From Paraburkholderia antibiotica (lineage in GTDB: Bacteria > Pseudomonadota > Gammaproteobacteria > Burkholderiales > Burkholderiaceae), in NCBI RefSeq assembly GCF_012927125.1, contig NZ_JABBFZ010000002.1, positions 434,001 to 498,000 on the forward strand: 64,000 bases of DNA. The letters run 5' to 3'. This document shows positions 7,782 through 16,667 of the stretch, in pieces (the first letter of the stretch is position 1; each line of letters starts with the position of its first letter). The notes under the pieces were generated by a model that worked only from the letters and a program-made list of their open reading frames with translations, searched no databases and was not told where the DNA came from. Made by a program: the position numbers and the translations under genes.

Positions 7782-9554
7782 TTACGGTGCGGCCACGCCT
7801 CGCGTCGTCGGCGTGTAGGTCGAGTAGAAGCTCGAACCGGCCCACGGATGCGTAGCGGCCGTGTAAAGCGCTGCGCCTTCCGTGTAGTTCGCGCCGTCGT
7901 GCCAGTCGCCCGAGCCGGTGTACTTCGCGACCGCCGGGTACGGATAGATCGGGCGCGAAGCCGTCACGTTGTTCGACGAATCGGTCTGATACGTCATCAC
8001 GGAAGTCGGCACCTTCGCGTCTTCGACCCAGTCGGTGATCTTCGATACGAGGTCGATGTTCGGGAAGCCCTCGCCGCCGCCGCAATGCGCGACGCCCGGC
8101 ACGACATACAGACGCGCGAACTGGTCGACCGTCGATGCGCCCATCGTGCCCTGCATCGCTTCGTAGTACTGGATGGTGAAGAGCGGGGAGATGTGCTGAT
8201 CCGCCCAGCCGTGCCACAGGATCAGCTTGCCGCCCGCCGCGTTGAATGCGGACAGATCAGGGCTCGTCGCATCGATGAACGGATGGTTCGCCTTCAGGTA
8301 GGTCGGGTAGAAGCTGGCGTCCGTGTAGCCGAAGGTGTCGATGGTCGGCATCGTCGGCGAACCCGTGAAGATCAGGTTGTACGCGCCGGTCACGATCGAA
8401 TAGCTGAACAGCTTCGTCACGGGCACCGGTGCATCCGTCGAGTTCGTGGTCGGCACTTCGACGCCGATCCAGTTCGCTTCCGAACCGTATTGCGGCGAAC
8501 CCGCCAGCATGTACTCGCCGCTCGTCGCATCGGTCGGGCCGTTGTAGATGGCCTTCGCGGTCGTGACTTCGGCTGCGGTCAGGCAATTGCTCGTGCTCGT
8601 CGCACCGCTCGCGCACTGGATCGTGGCCGGATCAAAATGGCAGGTACGCGGATCGGCGATCAGACCGTCGGCCGCGCCGCTGCCGCCGCCGCATGCGGCG
8701 ATCACGGCCTTGTGCAGCACCTCGGCCTTGTCGGCGTACAGAGTCGCATTGCCGGCGCTCGTGCCCGTCGTGCTTTGCGACTTCACGCTCCAGCCGTGAT
8801 ACAGCGAGTTCTGGATCTGGAAGTGCGCAGCCGGCGCGCCCGCGATGATGCCGTTGTAGTCGGTCGGGTAACGTTGCGCGGCCATCAGCGCTTCACGGCC
8901 GCCGTCCGAGCAGCCGATGAAGTACGAGTACTTCTGCGTCTGTCCGTAGTAAGCCTTGATCAGCTTCTTCGCCGCGAGCGTCGTGATGTGCTGGCCGCGA
9001 TACGCGAAATCGGCCTGCTTCTGCGTATCCGACGCCCACGTCTGATCCGAGCCCGTATGGCCCATGTCGGTCGCCGCCGTCACGAAGCCGCCTTCCTGCA
9101 CGAGCGGGCATTCATACGTGAAGCTGAACGAGCTCTGCTGGGTCGGGTCACTCAGGTTGCCGCACAGACCGCCGCAGCCGAGTTCCGCGAAACGTTGCGT
9201 CCACGTGCTGACCGGCAGCGCGACTTCGAATGTATTCGACGGCGCGAGCGTGCCCTTCACCGTACAGAACGCGACCGTCTTGCCATTGATCGTGGCATTG
9301 GTCACCGCAGCCGACGTGATCGAGCTGCCCGCGCCGCCAATGTCGGTGATGTCGATCGAAGCGAGCTTCGAACAGTCGACGCTCGGCTGCACGACCGACA
9401 GCGTCGCGTAGTTGAGGCCGCCGCTGCTACCGCTGCCGCCGCCGCTGCAGGCAGCCACGACCACGGCCGTTGCGCACACGCCGACCAGCGTCAGCAGCGA
9501 CACGGCCCGCGCTTTCATGCGCGAGAGAAGATTGCGAGCGTGCAGTGTTTTCAT
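7782..9554 (-). CDS. Tannase/feruloyl esterase family lipoprotein
   Basis: A 590-residue secreted alpha/beta hydrolase that would split galloyl or feruloyl esters, releasing gallate or ferulate. A long signal sequence ends in a lipobox, TAVVVAACSGGG, so it is probably a lipoprotein. The tannase-family CS-D-HC arrangement is visible: catalytic serine in YFIGCSDGGREAL, aspartate in LWHGWADQHISP and histidine in VVPGVAHCGGGEGF, with the cysteines next to Ser and His able to form a disulfide. The ATG at 9554 has GGAG eight bases upstream. A good terminator follows. With the importer, LigJ and LigK downstream it forms a tannin-to-central-metabolism set; ferulate esters are an alternative substrate given the vanillate genes at 21-23 kb. 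Confidence 0.93.
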   Translation of the reverse strand: MKTLHARNLLSRMKARAVSLLTLVGVCATAVVVAACSGGGSGSSGGLNYATLSVVQPSVDCSKLASIDITDIGGAGSSITSAAVTNATINGKTVAFCTVKGTLAPSNTFEVALPVSTWTQRFAELGCGGLCGNLSDPTQQSSFSFTYECPLVQEGGFVTAATDMGHTGSDQTWASDTQKQADFAYRGQHITTLAAKKLIKAYYGQTQKYSYFIGCSDGGREALMAAQRYPTDYNGIIAGAPAAHFQIQNSLYHGWSVKSQSTTGTSAGNATLYADKAEVLHKAVIAACGGGSGAADGLIADPRTCHFDPATIQCASGATSTSNCLTAAEVTTAKAIYNGPTDATSGEYMLAGSPQYGSEANWIGVEVPTTNSTDAPVPVTKLFSYSIVTGAYNLIFTGSPTMPTIDTFGYTDASFYPTYLKANHPFIDATSPDLSAFNAAGGKLILWHGWADQHISPLFTIQYYEAMQGTMGASTVDQFARLYVVPGVAHCGGGEGFPNIDLVSKITDWVEDAKVPTSVMTYQTDSSNNVTASRPIYPYPAVAKYTGSGDWHDGANYTEGAALYTAATHPWAGSSFYSTYTPTTRGVAAP

Positions 9555-9661
9555 ACTTGTTCTCCTGCAGGGTTGGTTCTGTCGAGTATCGGAACCGTGC
9601 GTGTGCACACGGCGCGCATCACCCAGCCGCGCTGGATGACGCCTGTCTTTTTCACCTTCAT
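9551..9661 (-). CDS. Possible 36-residue leader ORF coupled to tannase
   Basis: A short frame starting MKVKKTGVIQRGWVMRAV and ending PAGEQV, with GAGGAG ten bases before its ATG. Its TGA overlaps the tannase ATG as ATGA, an arrangement that would couple translation. It has no recognised family, no hydrophobic stretch and no run of a single residue typical of attenuator peptides. It may be chance; codon use cannot be judged at this length. Confidence 0.3.
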   Translation of the reverse strand: MKVKKTGVIQRGWVMRAVCTRTVPILDRTNPAGEQV

Positions 9662-9800
9662 GGATTCACATCTCCTCTGTGGGTACTTCGGCTCTCTGAA
9701 ACGTCCTGATTCTTTTGACCGCGGCCGTGCTGCTCGCAGCGACGACATGGCCCCGGCGGGTTTTGACGCGACGTTAGCCAGACAGGGAAAGACGGGAAAT

Positions 9801-9816
9801 CGCGGGTTAACCACAA
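9801..9816. promoter_or_regulatory. Putative shared operator, copy 2 (CGCGGGTTAACCACAA)
   Basis: A 16-bp match (one difference) to the element at 7353-7368, again containing GGTTAACC. It lies 247 bp before the tannase ATG and 140 bp before the possible leader ORF, a distance close to the 157 bp seen before the transporter. Confidence 0.5.
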
Positions 9817-10726
9817 CGATCAACAGGATGAACATCGGTCCGCTGGGCTCGCGCGCATTCCGCAAACGCCGGCGACGGCCCTCGCCGGCCTATGACTCAA
9901 GGACTTACGCGAATGCGCCGCCGTCGCTTCTGAAGCGAGCCGGCGTCCGGCGTGACGGTCGGCAATAATTTTTTTAGATGCAAAAAGAAACAGATTGAAA
10001 TGCACCGAGCGACGCTTATGACTCGTGCATTTCCAATCCGATCAATACGCAAGATTGAGAAGTAATCTCATGCATTGCGACAAATAGAAAGCGGCAACGC
10101 GTTAGCGGTGTCTCGCCATTGATGCTGTGAACAGGCAGGAAAGTGCCGATTCTTTCGCTTCCACAGATGCAATCGCCCACTCATTCACATCGAAAAGAAC
10201 GCGCAAATCATCGGCGTCGTCATGCTGTGGCGTCGACCCAACGCTATTGGAAATCGCGTTGCGAAGTAGCCCGAGGAGCTTTCTCTTTTATTTATCGACC
10301 ACCCGGCGATATATCTCCGATTATTACAAATTTTTCTCTTCGTCTTTACGGATCGCCGACAGCCCTCGAACTCAAAACGGATATAAATCTTTTATTTTTC
10401 AATGAACTACGACACATAGGGCGAAATCGGCCAATTCGCTCGCGCTTTACCGGGTTCGCGTAAACCCCGCCATTTTTGAATAGACGCGGTTCGATCGATT
10501 GCGCTTTTCGCGCCGTCTGGACCACTTCCTCACGCACTTCGCGCCGACTATATTGAGCCCCGTTCGGCAGCCGCCCGCACTGATTCTGATCAACGGGCCT
10601 GCCGGTTGCGCGGCACTCGACTACGCGCCGCATCACGAAGACGGTTTCGGATCCTCACGATCGACGGACGCCGTACCGCTCACACCAGTTCCATTCGGAT
10701 GACTAAATAAAAAAGGAGATCATTAG
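9817..10726. other. Gene-poor AT-richer region upstream of porin
   Basis: About 900 bp without a convincing gene; the short frames here lack family features or ribosome sites. It contains an inverted repeat, GAAATGCAC (9997-10005) and GTGCATTTC (10025-10033), whose flanks ATTG and CCAAT extend the match. Around 10255-10420 base composition drops sharply in GC, which suits promoter DNA for the porin, but no clear -35/-10 pair was identified. Confidence 0.6.
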
Positions 10727-11821
10727 ATGAAGAAGACGCAAATCGCGCTCGCCATTCTCGCGGGTACCTTGATGTCGACGGCAGCGCAGGCGCAAAGCAG
10801 CGTCACGCTCTTCGGCATGATCGACACGGGCGTCACGTATGTGAGCAACCAGTCGGGCAAAACCACCGTCAAGATGGACGACGGCGTCAACGGCCCGAAC
10901 CTGTGGGGTATGCGCGGTGCCGAGGATATCGGCGGCGGCACGCAAGTCATCTTCGAACTCGTGAACCAGTTCCAGGTGGACAACGGACAGTTCATGCCGA
11001 ATTCGAGCCTGTTCAGCCGTACCTCGCTGGTCGGGGTCACCAACGACCGCGCCGGCAAGCTGACGCTGGGTAACCAGTACGACTTCATGACGGACTCACT
11101 GTATGCCGCCGGCAACGATCCGGCTCAAATCTCCGGCCACTTCTACGGGTTCCGCGCCGGTCCGTTCACGAAACTCGCTCTGCCGCAGAATCCGACCGGC
11201 GCCTTCGACTGGGACCGCATGGCCGGCGAGCGCATCGCCAACTCGGTCAAGTACGTGAGCCCGGTGTACGACGGCTTCAGCGCGGGCGCGATGTACGGCT
11301 TCGGCAACGTGGCGGGCTCGGTCGGCGCGGGCAACTCGACCAGCTTCTCGCTCAATTACGCGGCGAGCTCGTTCGGTGCAAACGCGGCCTACACCAACAT
11401 CAAGTACTACACCGCGGGTTCGCCGCAAGTGAGCGTGCGCAACTGGGGTCTCGGCGCGCACTATAAGTTCGGCGCGTGGTACACCAACGCGCTCTTCACG
11501 ACCGTGCACAACTCCGCGAATGGCGCTTCGGTCTACGAAGGTTCGGTGGGCGCGCAGTACCGGATCACGCCGGCACTCGCGGCCGGCGCGTCGTACATGT
11601 ACATGAAGGGCAACGAGGTCGTCGATAACAATCACGCGCATCAGGCCGCGGCGATTCTCGACTACTCGCTGTCCAAGCGCACGGACGTCTACGTGATGGG
11701 CGTGTATCAGCGCGCAAGCTCGGGCGGTCAGGCGCAGCTCAACGGCATGAATAGCGCGGACGGCGCATCGAGCGGTCAAACGCAGGCCGTCGCGCGCGTG
11801 GGCTTGCATACGCGCTTCTAA
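10727..11821 (+). CDS. Gram-negative porin (OmpC-type, Burkholderia class)
   Basis: A 364-residue outer-membrane general porin. The signal peptide MKKTQIALAILAGTLMS ends at AQA, followed by the mature start QSSVTLFGMIDTGVTYVSN characteristic of Burkholderia porins. The strands include WGMRGAEDIGGGTQVIFELV, SLFSRTSLVGV and LTLGNQYDFM, and the chain ends with a terminal phenylalanine (VARVGLHTRF) as needed for BAM-dependent assembly. AAGGAG lies eight bases before the ATG. It stands alone between the tannin cluster and a GntR-MFS-lyase cluster and could supply outer-membrane entry for their substrates. Confidence 0.95.
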   Translation: MKKTQIALAILAGTLMSTAAQAQSSVTLFGMIDTGVTYVSNQSGKTTVKMDDGVNGPNLWGMRGAEDIGGGTQVIFELVNQFQVDNGQFMPNSSLFSRTSLVGVTNDRAGKLTLGNQYDFMTDSLYAAGNDPAQISGHFYGFRAGPFTKLALPQNPTGAFDWDRMAGERIANSVKYVSPVYDGFSAGAMYGFGNVAGSVGAGNSTSFSLNYAASSFGANAAYTNIKYYTAGSPQVSVRNWGLGAHYKFGAWYTNALFTTVHNSANGASVYEGSVGAQYRITPALAAGASYMYMKGNEVVDNNHAHQAAAILDYSLSKRTDVYVMGVYQRASSGGQAQLNGMNSADGASSGQTQAVARVGLHTRF

Positions 11822-11966
11822 TTGCCGGACTGAAGCAGCAGGACGCCGCGAATGGGCGCGGCGAGCGGCGGCAAGGTCACACAGCTTCCGTTCGTCGCGC
11901 ATCCGTCGGCACGCATCGGGCTTCCACGTCGGCACCCTCCTACCGCACATTCGAGCGGCTCAACGC

Positions 11967-12013
11967 ATGGCCAGAAAGGCGACCTCGCCCTTCTGGCCAT
12001 TTTCTTTTTTTCT
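11967..12013 (+). terminator. Rho-independent terminator after porin
   Basis: ATGGCCAGAA (11967-11976) pairs with TTCTGGCCAT (11991-12000), an inner GGCG/CGCC pair extends the stem, and TTTTCTTTTTTTCT follows. It lies about 145 bp after the porin stop and closes that transcription unit. Confidence 0.85.
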
Positions 12014-12095
12014 CCCTCCGTTCATCCGTCTGCCGATTAGAAGAAGCTCCGGCCACTCCGATGCCAGGGAAATCACCAAGCGTGCTCGCCGCCAC

Positions 12096-12169
12096 TTTGC
12101 ATACAATATCTTCATTTATATGCCAATCAGAACCGTCATGGCCGTTAAGGAGAATATTTTGCATACAAT
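12096..12169. promoter_or_regulatory. Two direct copies of TTTGCATACAAT at GntR start
   Basis: The identical 12-mer occurs at 12096-12107 and 12158-12169, 62 bp apart, about six helical turns. Its core TTGCATACAA is nearly symmetric, as FCD-type GntR operators are. The second copy covers the probable start codon of the regulator, which suggests autorepression. Confidence 0.55.
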
Positions 12170-12842
12170 GCAGAGCCTGCCGACTCGATCGCCGGACGAC
12201 GTCTATCTCGCGATCAAGCAGTCGCTCGCCGAGAACCGTTATGGCGCGGGCCAGTATCTGCGCGAAGAGCAGCTGGCGAAAAGCCTCGGCGTGAGCCGCA
12301 CGCCGGTGCGCGAAGCGCTGCGCCGTCTGGGCGCCGAAGGCTGGGTCGAGATCCGCCCGAACTATGGCGTGCGCGTCAAGGCATGGTCGCTGCAGGATGC
12401 GCGCGAGATCTTCGAAGCGCGTCTTCTGATCGAGCCGTTTCTCGCCGGTCGCGCCGCCCTGAAAATCGGCAGCGCCGACATCGAGCGGCTCAGCGCGCTC
12501 GCCGACAGGATGACGGCCATTACCCATCAGGTTTCGACACCCGAAACCACCGAAGCCTGGTTCGCCGCCAACGGCGAATTCCATTCGATCATCACCGCCG
12601 CCGCGGGCAACGCGCGGCTCGACCGCTCGTTGACGTCGATGAAGGAAACGCCGCTGATCAAGTGGACCTTCGACTCCTACAACGACGAGCACCGCGCCAG
12701 CAGCGCGCGCCAGCACGTCGAAATCGTGCAGGCGCTCGCGAGCCGCAACGCCGCGTGGGCCGAAGCGATCACCCGTTGTCATATTCTGGCGGCCGAAAAA
12801 ACCGTGCTCGACCGCTATCAGAGGGAACACCCTTCGCCGTAA
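12159..12842 (+). CDS. GntR family regulator, FCD domain
   Basis: A winged-helix repressor with YLREEQLAKSLGVSRTPVRE as recognition region and an FCD effector domain (IFEARLLIEPFLAGR, ANGEFHSIITAAAGN, ARQHVEIVQAL with the metal-binding aspartate/histidine positions partly conserved). The frame is open further upstream, with ATGs at 12120, 12138 and 12168. The TTG at 12159 is preferred because AAGGAG (12147-12152) sits six bases before it, and the other starts lack a spaced Shine-Dalgarno. It is followed by an MFS transporter and an ICL/PEPM lyase in the same direction, presumably its targets. Family certain, effector unknown, start uncertain. Confidence 0.85.
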   Translation: MHTMQSLPTRSPDDVYLAIKQSLAENRYGAGQYLREEQLAKSLGVSRTPVREALRRLGAEGWVEIRPNYGVRVKAWSLQDAREIFEARLLIEPFLAGRAALKIGSADIERLSALADRMTAITHQVSTPETTEAWFAANGEFHSIITAAAGNARLDRSLTSMKETPLIKWTFDSYNDEHRASSARQHVEIVQALASRNAAWAEAITRCHILAAEKTVLDRYQREHPSP

Positions 12843-12936
12843 CACCCCGCTCTACCCGCCTGGCGTCCAGCCATGGCCGCAACACGCATCGCAACGACAC
12901 GAAATAGCCGTCCTATAACGACGCAGGAGACGTGAA

Positions 12937-14340
12937 ATGCCGAGTACCGTGAACGCTGGTCCGCGCCTGGACCGACTACCCCTCTCCGGTTTTCACCGGC
13001 GTATCCTCTGGCTGATCGGCGGAGGCATGTTCCTCGATTCGTTCGACATCTACCTGGCCGGCGGCGTACTCGGTGCACTCGCGAAAACCGGCTGGTCGAC
13101 GATGCAGCTGAATGCGGCGTTTCTGTCGTCGACCTTCGTCGGCATGCTGTTGGGCGCGTTCACGGCCGGCCTGCTCGGCGACGCGAAAGGTCGTAAGTTC
13201 ACCTATCAGTTCAATCTCGCGATCTTCGGCCTCGCATCGGTCGCCGGCGCGCTCGCGCCGAACATGACATGGCTGATCGTCTGCCGCTTCTTCATGGGCC
13301 TCGGGCTCGGCGCCGAGATCGTCGTCGGCTATGGATCGGTCGGCGAATTCATTCCGCCGGCCGTGCGCGGCAAGTGGTCCGCATATCTGTCGCTGATCAC
13401 GAATTCGGCGCTGTTCTTCTCGACGTTCCTCGGCTATCTGATCATTCCGACGATCGGCTGGCGCGCGATGTTCGCGATCGTCGGCGTCGGCGCGCTGATC
13501 GTGTGGGTCATCCGCAAGAAGATGCCGGAGTCGCCGCGCTGGCTCGAATCGAAAGGCCGCTACGACGAAGCGGAAGCGATTCTGAGCGCGGCGGAAGCCG
13601 AGTCCGCGCAAGCGCGGCCGTTGCCGCCCTTCACGCCTGCGTTCGATCCTTCGGTGACGCCGCGCTCCACCACGCTGCTCGAATTGTTCAAAGGCACGCA
13701 GATTCGCCGCACGCTGCTCGCGATCTGCGTGCAGATCGCGGTGAACGTGGTGATCTACGGCTTTATCGTGTGGGTGCCGACGTTCCTGATCAAGCAGGGA
13801 CTCGGCATGGCATCGTCGCTCGGCTATACGACGCTGATGTCGCTCGGCGGTCCGGCCGGCGCCTTCGTCGGCGTGCTGATCGCCGACAGGATCGGCCGCA
13901 AGAACGGACTCATCGCGGTCGCCGTGCTGGCGGCCGTGGTCGGCTGGCTGTACGGACACTCGACCAGCGTCGCGATGGCCACCGCGCTCGGCTTCCTGCT
14001 GTTCACGCTCACCTATCTGATGGTCGCGCTCGGCATCGCCACGTATATTCCCGAGCTGTTCGCCACAGAGAACCGCATGCGCGCAAACGGCGTCGCCGGA
14101 TGCGCGGGGCGTATCGCCGGCATTCTCGCGCCGCAGCTCGTGGTCGTCATGTATGCGACGGGCGGCGTGCGCGACGTGCTGTCGGTGATCATCGGCGTGC
14201 TCGTCGCGATGGCCGCGATCCTCGCGCTCTTCGGCATCGAAACGAATCAGCGCTCGCTCGAAGACATCGCGCCGCCGCCCATCGTCGACGCCGATGCGGA
14301 ACTCGCCGGCGCCAACGTCGCGCGCGAATCGCGTCATTGA
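12937..14340 (+). CDS. MFS transporter, metabolite:H+ symporter type
   Basis: A 467-residue twelve-helix transporter. It shows the acidic first-helix motif GGGMFLDSFDIYLAGGVL, GLLGDAKGRKF in loop 2-3, RFFMGLGLGAEIVVGYG in helix 4, PESPRWLESKGR before the central loop and DRIGRKNGLIAV in the second half, the pattern of organic-acid/aromatic or sugar-porter-like MFS symporters. The ribosome site is CAGGAG seven bases before the ATG. It lies between a GntR regulator and an ICL/PEPM lyase, so the cargo is probably the dicarboxylate or hydroxy-acid precursor handled by that lyase; this is inference from context. Confidence 0.9.
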   Translation: MPSTVNAGPRLDRLPLSGFHRRILWLIGGGMFLDSFDIYLAGGVLGALAKTGWSTMQLNAAFLSSTFVGMLLGAFTAGLLGDAKGRKFTYQFNLAIFGLASVAGALAPNMTWLIVCRFFMGLGLGAEIVVGYGSVGEFIPPAVRGKWSAYLSLITNSALFFSTFLGYLIIPTIGWRAMFAIVGVGALIVWVIRKKMPESPRWLESKGRYDEAEAILSAAEAESAQARPLPPFTPAFDPSVTPRSTTLLELFKGTQIRRTLLAICVQIAVNVVIYGFIVWVPTFLIKQGLGMASSLGYTTLMSLGGPAGAFVGVLIADRIGRKNGLIAVAVLAAVVGWLYGHSTSVAMATALGFLLFTLTYLMVALGIATYIPELFATENRMRANGVAGCAGRIAGILAPQLVVVMYATGGVRDVLSVIIGVLVAMAAILALFGIETNQRSLEDIAPPPIVDADAELAGANVARESRH

Positions 14341-14412
14341 ACCGCATTGAACCGACATCGACGCGACACATCCAATGCACACTCATCGTCACCAAACGGA
14401 AACGGAACCAGC

Positions 14413-15285
14413 ATGAACGCACAAAACAAACGCCAGCAACTGAAAGCACGTCTCGCCCAGCCGGAAATCGTCACCGCGCCCGGCATCTTCGATCTGATCT
14501 CCGCGAAGATGGCCGACTCGATGGAATTCGAGTGCCTGTACATGACGGGTTTCGGCACGGTCGCGTCGTATCTCGGCGTGCCCGACGCGGGCCTCGCCAC
14601 GTACACCGACATGGTCGATCGCGTGACGGCCTTCTGCGGCGCGACCACGACGCCGCTGATCTGCGACGGCGATACCGGTTACGGCGGCCTGCTCAACGTC
14701 GCACACACGGTACGCGGTTATGAACGCGCGGGCGCGGCGGGCATTCAGCTCGAAGACCAGGAATTTCCGAAGAAATGCGGACACACGCCGGGCCGCAAAG
14801 TGATCGCGCTCGACGACATGGTGAAGAAGATCAAGGTCGCGGTCGAAACGCGCGAAGACCCGAACTTCCAGATCGTCGCCCGCACCGATGCGCGCACGTC
14901 GCTCGGACTCGACGAAGCATTGCGGCGCGGCGAGGCATTCGCGAAAGCGGGCGCCGACGTGCTGTTCATCGAATCGCCGGAAACGGTCGAGGAACTGGAA
15001 ACCATCGCACGTACGTTCGATACGCCGCTGCTGGTGAACATCGTCGAAGGTGGACGCACACCGCAACTCACGCCCGCCGAATTGCAGAAGCTCGGTTTTT
15101 CGATCGCCATTTATCCGGCGTCCGGCTTCCTCGCGGTAGCGAAAGCGCTGCAGGATGTGTACGGTCAGATCAAGGCGCAGCGCGGTACGCTTCAGGCGGA
15201 AAACACGCTGTATCCGTTCTCCGAAATGTGCAAGCTGATGGGCTTCCCCGCGGTCTGGCAATTCGACCGTGAGCATGCCGAATGA
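14413..15285 (+). CDS. Isocitrate lyase/PEP mutase family lyase (second copy)
   Basis: A 290-residue ICL/PEPM protein with CDGDTGYGGLLNV, the gating-loop signature FPKKCGHTPGRK holding the catalytic cysteine, and IVARTDARTSLGLDEALRRG. It ends SEMCKLMGFPAVWQFD, a tail seen in 2-methylisocitrate-lyase-like and oxaloacetate-decarboxylase-like members. The start MNAQNKRQQLKARL at 14413 is chosen over an upstream in-frame ATG at 14347 because homologues begin there; the ribosome site is weak. It is the third gene of a GntR-MFS-lyase unit. It is only moderately similar to the lyase at 2371, so it is not a recent duplicate. Confidence 0.9.
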   Translation: MNAQNKRQQLKARLAQPEIVTAPGIFDLISAKMADSMEFECLYMTGFGTVASYLGVPDAGLATYTDMVDRVTAFCGATTTPLICDGDTGYGGLLNVAHTVRGYERAGAAGIQLEDQEFPKKCGHTPGRKVIALDDMVKKIKVAVETREDPNFQIVARTDARTSLGLDEALRRGEAFAKAGADVLFIESPETVEELETIARTFDTPLLVNIVEGGRTPQLTPAELQKLGFSIAIYPASGFLAVAKALQDVYGQIKAQRGTLQAENTLYPFSEMCKLMGFPAVWQFDREHAE

Positions 15286-15398
15286 ACATGTGCTAACAAA
15301 ATTTCACGTTCGTCGCGTTGGCAGATCGCGTAGCATAGCGGGGCATTTGCTGCGAGCGCACGCGCTCGCATTCGTCATCCAACTGCGGAGATCTGGAA

Positions 15399-15791
15399 AT
15401 GAGTATTTTTGGCGACATCGTCCATAAGCTGTTCGGCAAGGCCAAACCGGACCAACCGCCCCCCGCGGCGGAACCGACCCCCGACCCGGCCGCTGCGCAA
15501 GCCGCGACGCCCGATGCACCGGCACCGCTGACCGACGTCGACGTGGCCGCGGTGATGGATCAACTCGTCAGCGAAAGCGGACAGACGCTGAACTGGCGCA
15601 CGTCGATCGTCGACACGATGAAGGCACTCGGCATCGACAGCAGCCTCGACCATCGCAAGCAGCTCGCACAGGAGCTGAAGTACAGCGGCGACATGAACGA
15701 CTCCGCCAGCATGAACATCTGGCTGCACAAGCAGGTGATGCAGGCACTCGCGGCAAACGGCGGCAAGCTGCCGCCCGATCTGGCCAGCTGA
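15399..15791 (+). CDS. DUF3597 domain protein
   Basis: A 130-residue cytoplasmic protein starting MSIFGDIVHKLFGKAK, a Pro/Ala-rich linker (residues 20-46), then a helical domain with SGQTLNWRTSIVDTMKALGI and ELKYSGDMNDSASMNIWLH, the hallmark of DUF3597 with its LysM-like helices. Its function is unknown. GGAGATCTGG precedes the ATG. It stands alone, 113 bp after the lyase, and is followed by a strong bidirectional hairpin. Confidence 0.9.
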   Translation: MSIFGDIVHKLFGKAKPDQPPPAAEPTPDPAAAQAATPDAPAPLTDVDVAAVMDQLVSESGQTLNWRTSIVDTMKALGIDSSLDHRKQLAQELKYSGDMNDSASMNIWLHKQVMQALAANGGKLPPDLAS

Positions 15792-15901
15792 TCGCGGCTA
15801 ATCAACCGTTCGAAACATTTGTTTTCGAATCGTGGTTGCCCGCCGGAAACGGCGGGTAATCAAACTCCCCGCGAACCACCCGCCGAACAGCGGACACGCA
15901 A

Positions 15902-15983
15902 AAAAACACGGCCGCCGGCAATCGTTGCCCGCACAAGAAATCATCAGGATTTCTGGCGAACGATTACCGGCGGCCGTGTTTTT
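15902..15983. terminator. Long bidirectional terminator hairpin with nested stem
   Basis: 15902-15926 and 15959-15983 are 25-nt inverted arms with a single mismatch, starting with A5 on one side and ending with T5 on the other, so both strands get a T-run. Within the 32-nt loop AGAAATC (15936-15942) and GATTTCT (15948-15954) form a second stem. It lies between the convergent genes ending at 15791 and 16055. Confidence 0.85.
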
Positions 15984-16054
15984 ACCATCGCACTCGCGTG
16001 AGCATGCGAGCGCGACCCGATCAATTCATTGCGATTGCAGACACCCGGCTATGA

Positions 16055-16327
16055 CTACTGCGCCGCGGTGAGCTTGAGTCCCGGCCTCAATGGCTGAGGC
16101 GCATCTTGTGGACCTTTGCGTTCGTCCGATACCTGTTCGATGCCTTTTCTCGTGACTTCTTCGAGAAAGGTCAGACGAGCCCGATAGTAGTCGGCCCGCA
16201 GCTGCGCATCGAGCACCAGCTGTTCGGCCTGAAACAGTTCCATGCGCAGGTTGTTCAGCGCGCGCTCGGCCTGTTTCTCGGGAGTCGGAGCATGTTGTGA
16301 AGCCCAGTTAGCCAGCCACCGCATCAT
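16055..16327 (-). CDS. Small conserved-looking hypothetical, coiled-coil
   Basis: A 90-residue protein MMRWLANWASQHAPTPEKQA with a long heptad-like helix (RALNNLRMELFQAEQLVLDA and following QLRADYYRARLTFLEEV), probably a coiled coil, and a basic/proline-rich tail. The start at 16327 is set by AAGGAGGG eight bases upstream; an in-frame ATG at 16357 is less likely. I do not recognise a family. It is single-gene, convergent with DUF3597 and separated from the Na/Pi transporter by 340 bp. Confidence 0.7.
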   Translation of the reverse strand: MMRWLANWASQHAPTPEKQAERALNNLRMELFQAEQLVLDAQLRADYYRARLTFLEEVTRKGIEQVSDERKGPQDAPQPLRPGLKLTAAQ

Positions 16328-16667
16328 GGTGAAGCCCTCCTTGAGTTCGATGCTCAACTGGGATACAGGCTATCAAATTCTGGACAGGGCGTGTGTTAAA
16401 TTGTCCCAGGCGTTGCTTATTGCGCAAGCCACTGTGGGTCAACGCACAATCGGGTCATCGGCGCGTCATATGGGCGCCACACTGCGTGCCTGATCCGCGC
16501 CAATACCACGCGCCATCCAGATCGCAGCGTGTCATGACGATGACACGCGCAGCGCTTAGCGTTCCTGCCATGCGAACGCCAGGCAGCCCGATAAACAGTC
16601 CCGCGCCAATCATGCAATCGAACCGGCAACCGAGCCGGCAATCTGGCCAACCACCGGCCGGACCGGC
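16328..16667. other. Intergenic region without a visible gene
   Basis: 340 bp between the small hypothetical and the Na/Pi cotransporter stop. No coding potential, RNA gene or convincing terminator was recognised; part must serve as promoter for the 90-residue gene. Confidence 0.5.

Noticed and set aside
7530..9968. 812-residue plus-strand open frame
   Set aside because: It is the Arg-rich antisense shadow of the tannase gene, which has catalytic motifs, a lipobox and a ribosome site on the other strand.
10127..10405. Plus-strand frame in AT-richer DNA before the porin
   Set aside because: No ribosome site, no family pattern, and two overlapping frames of equal quality; more likely promoter DNA.
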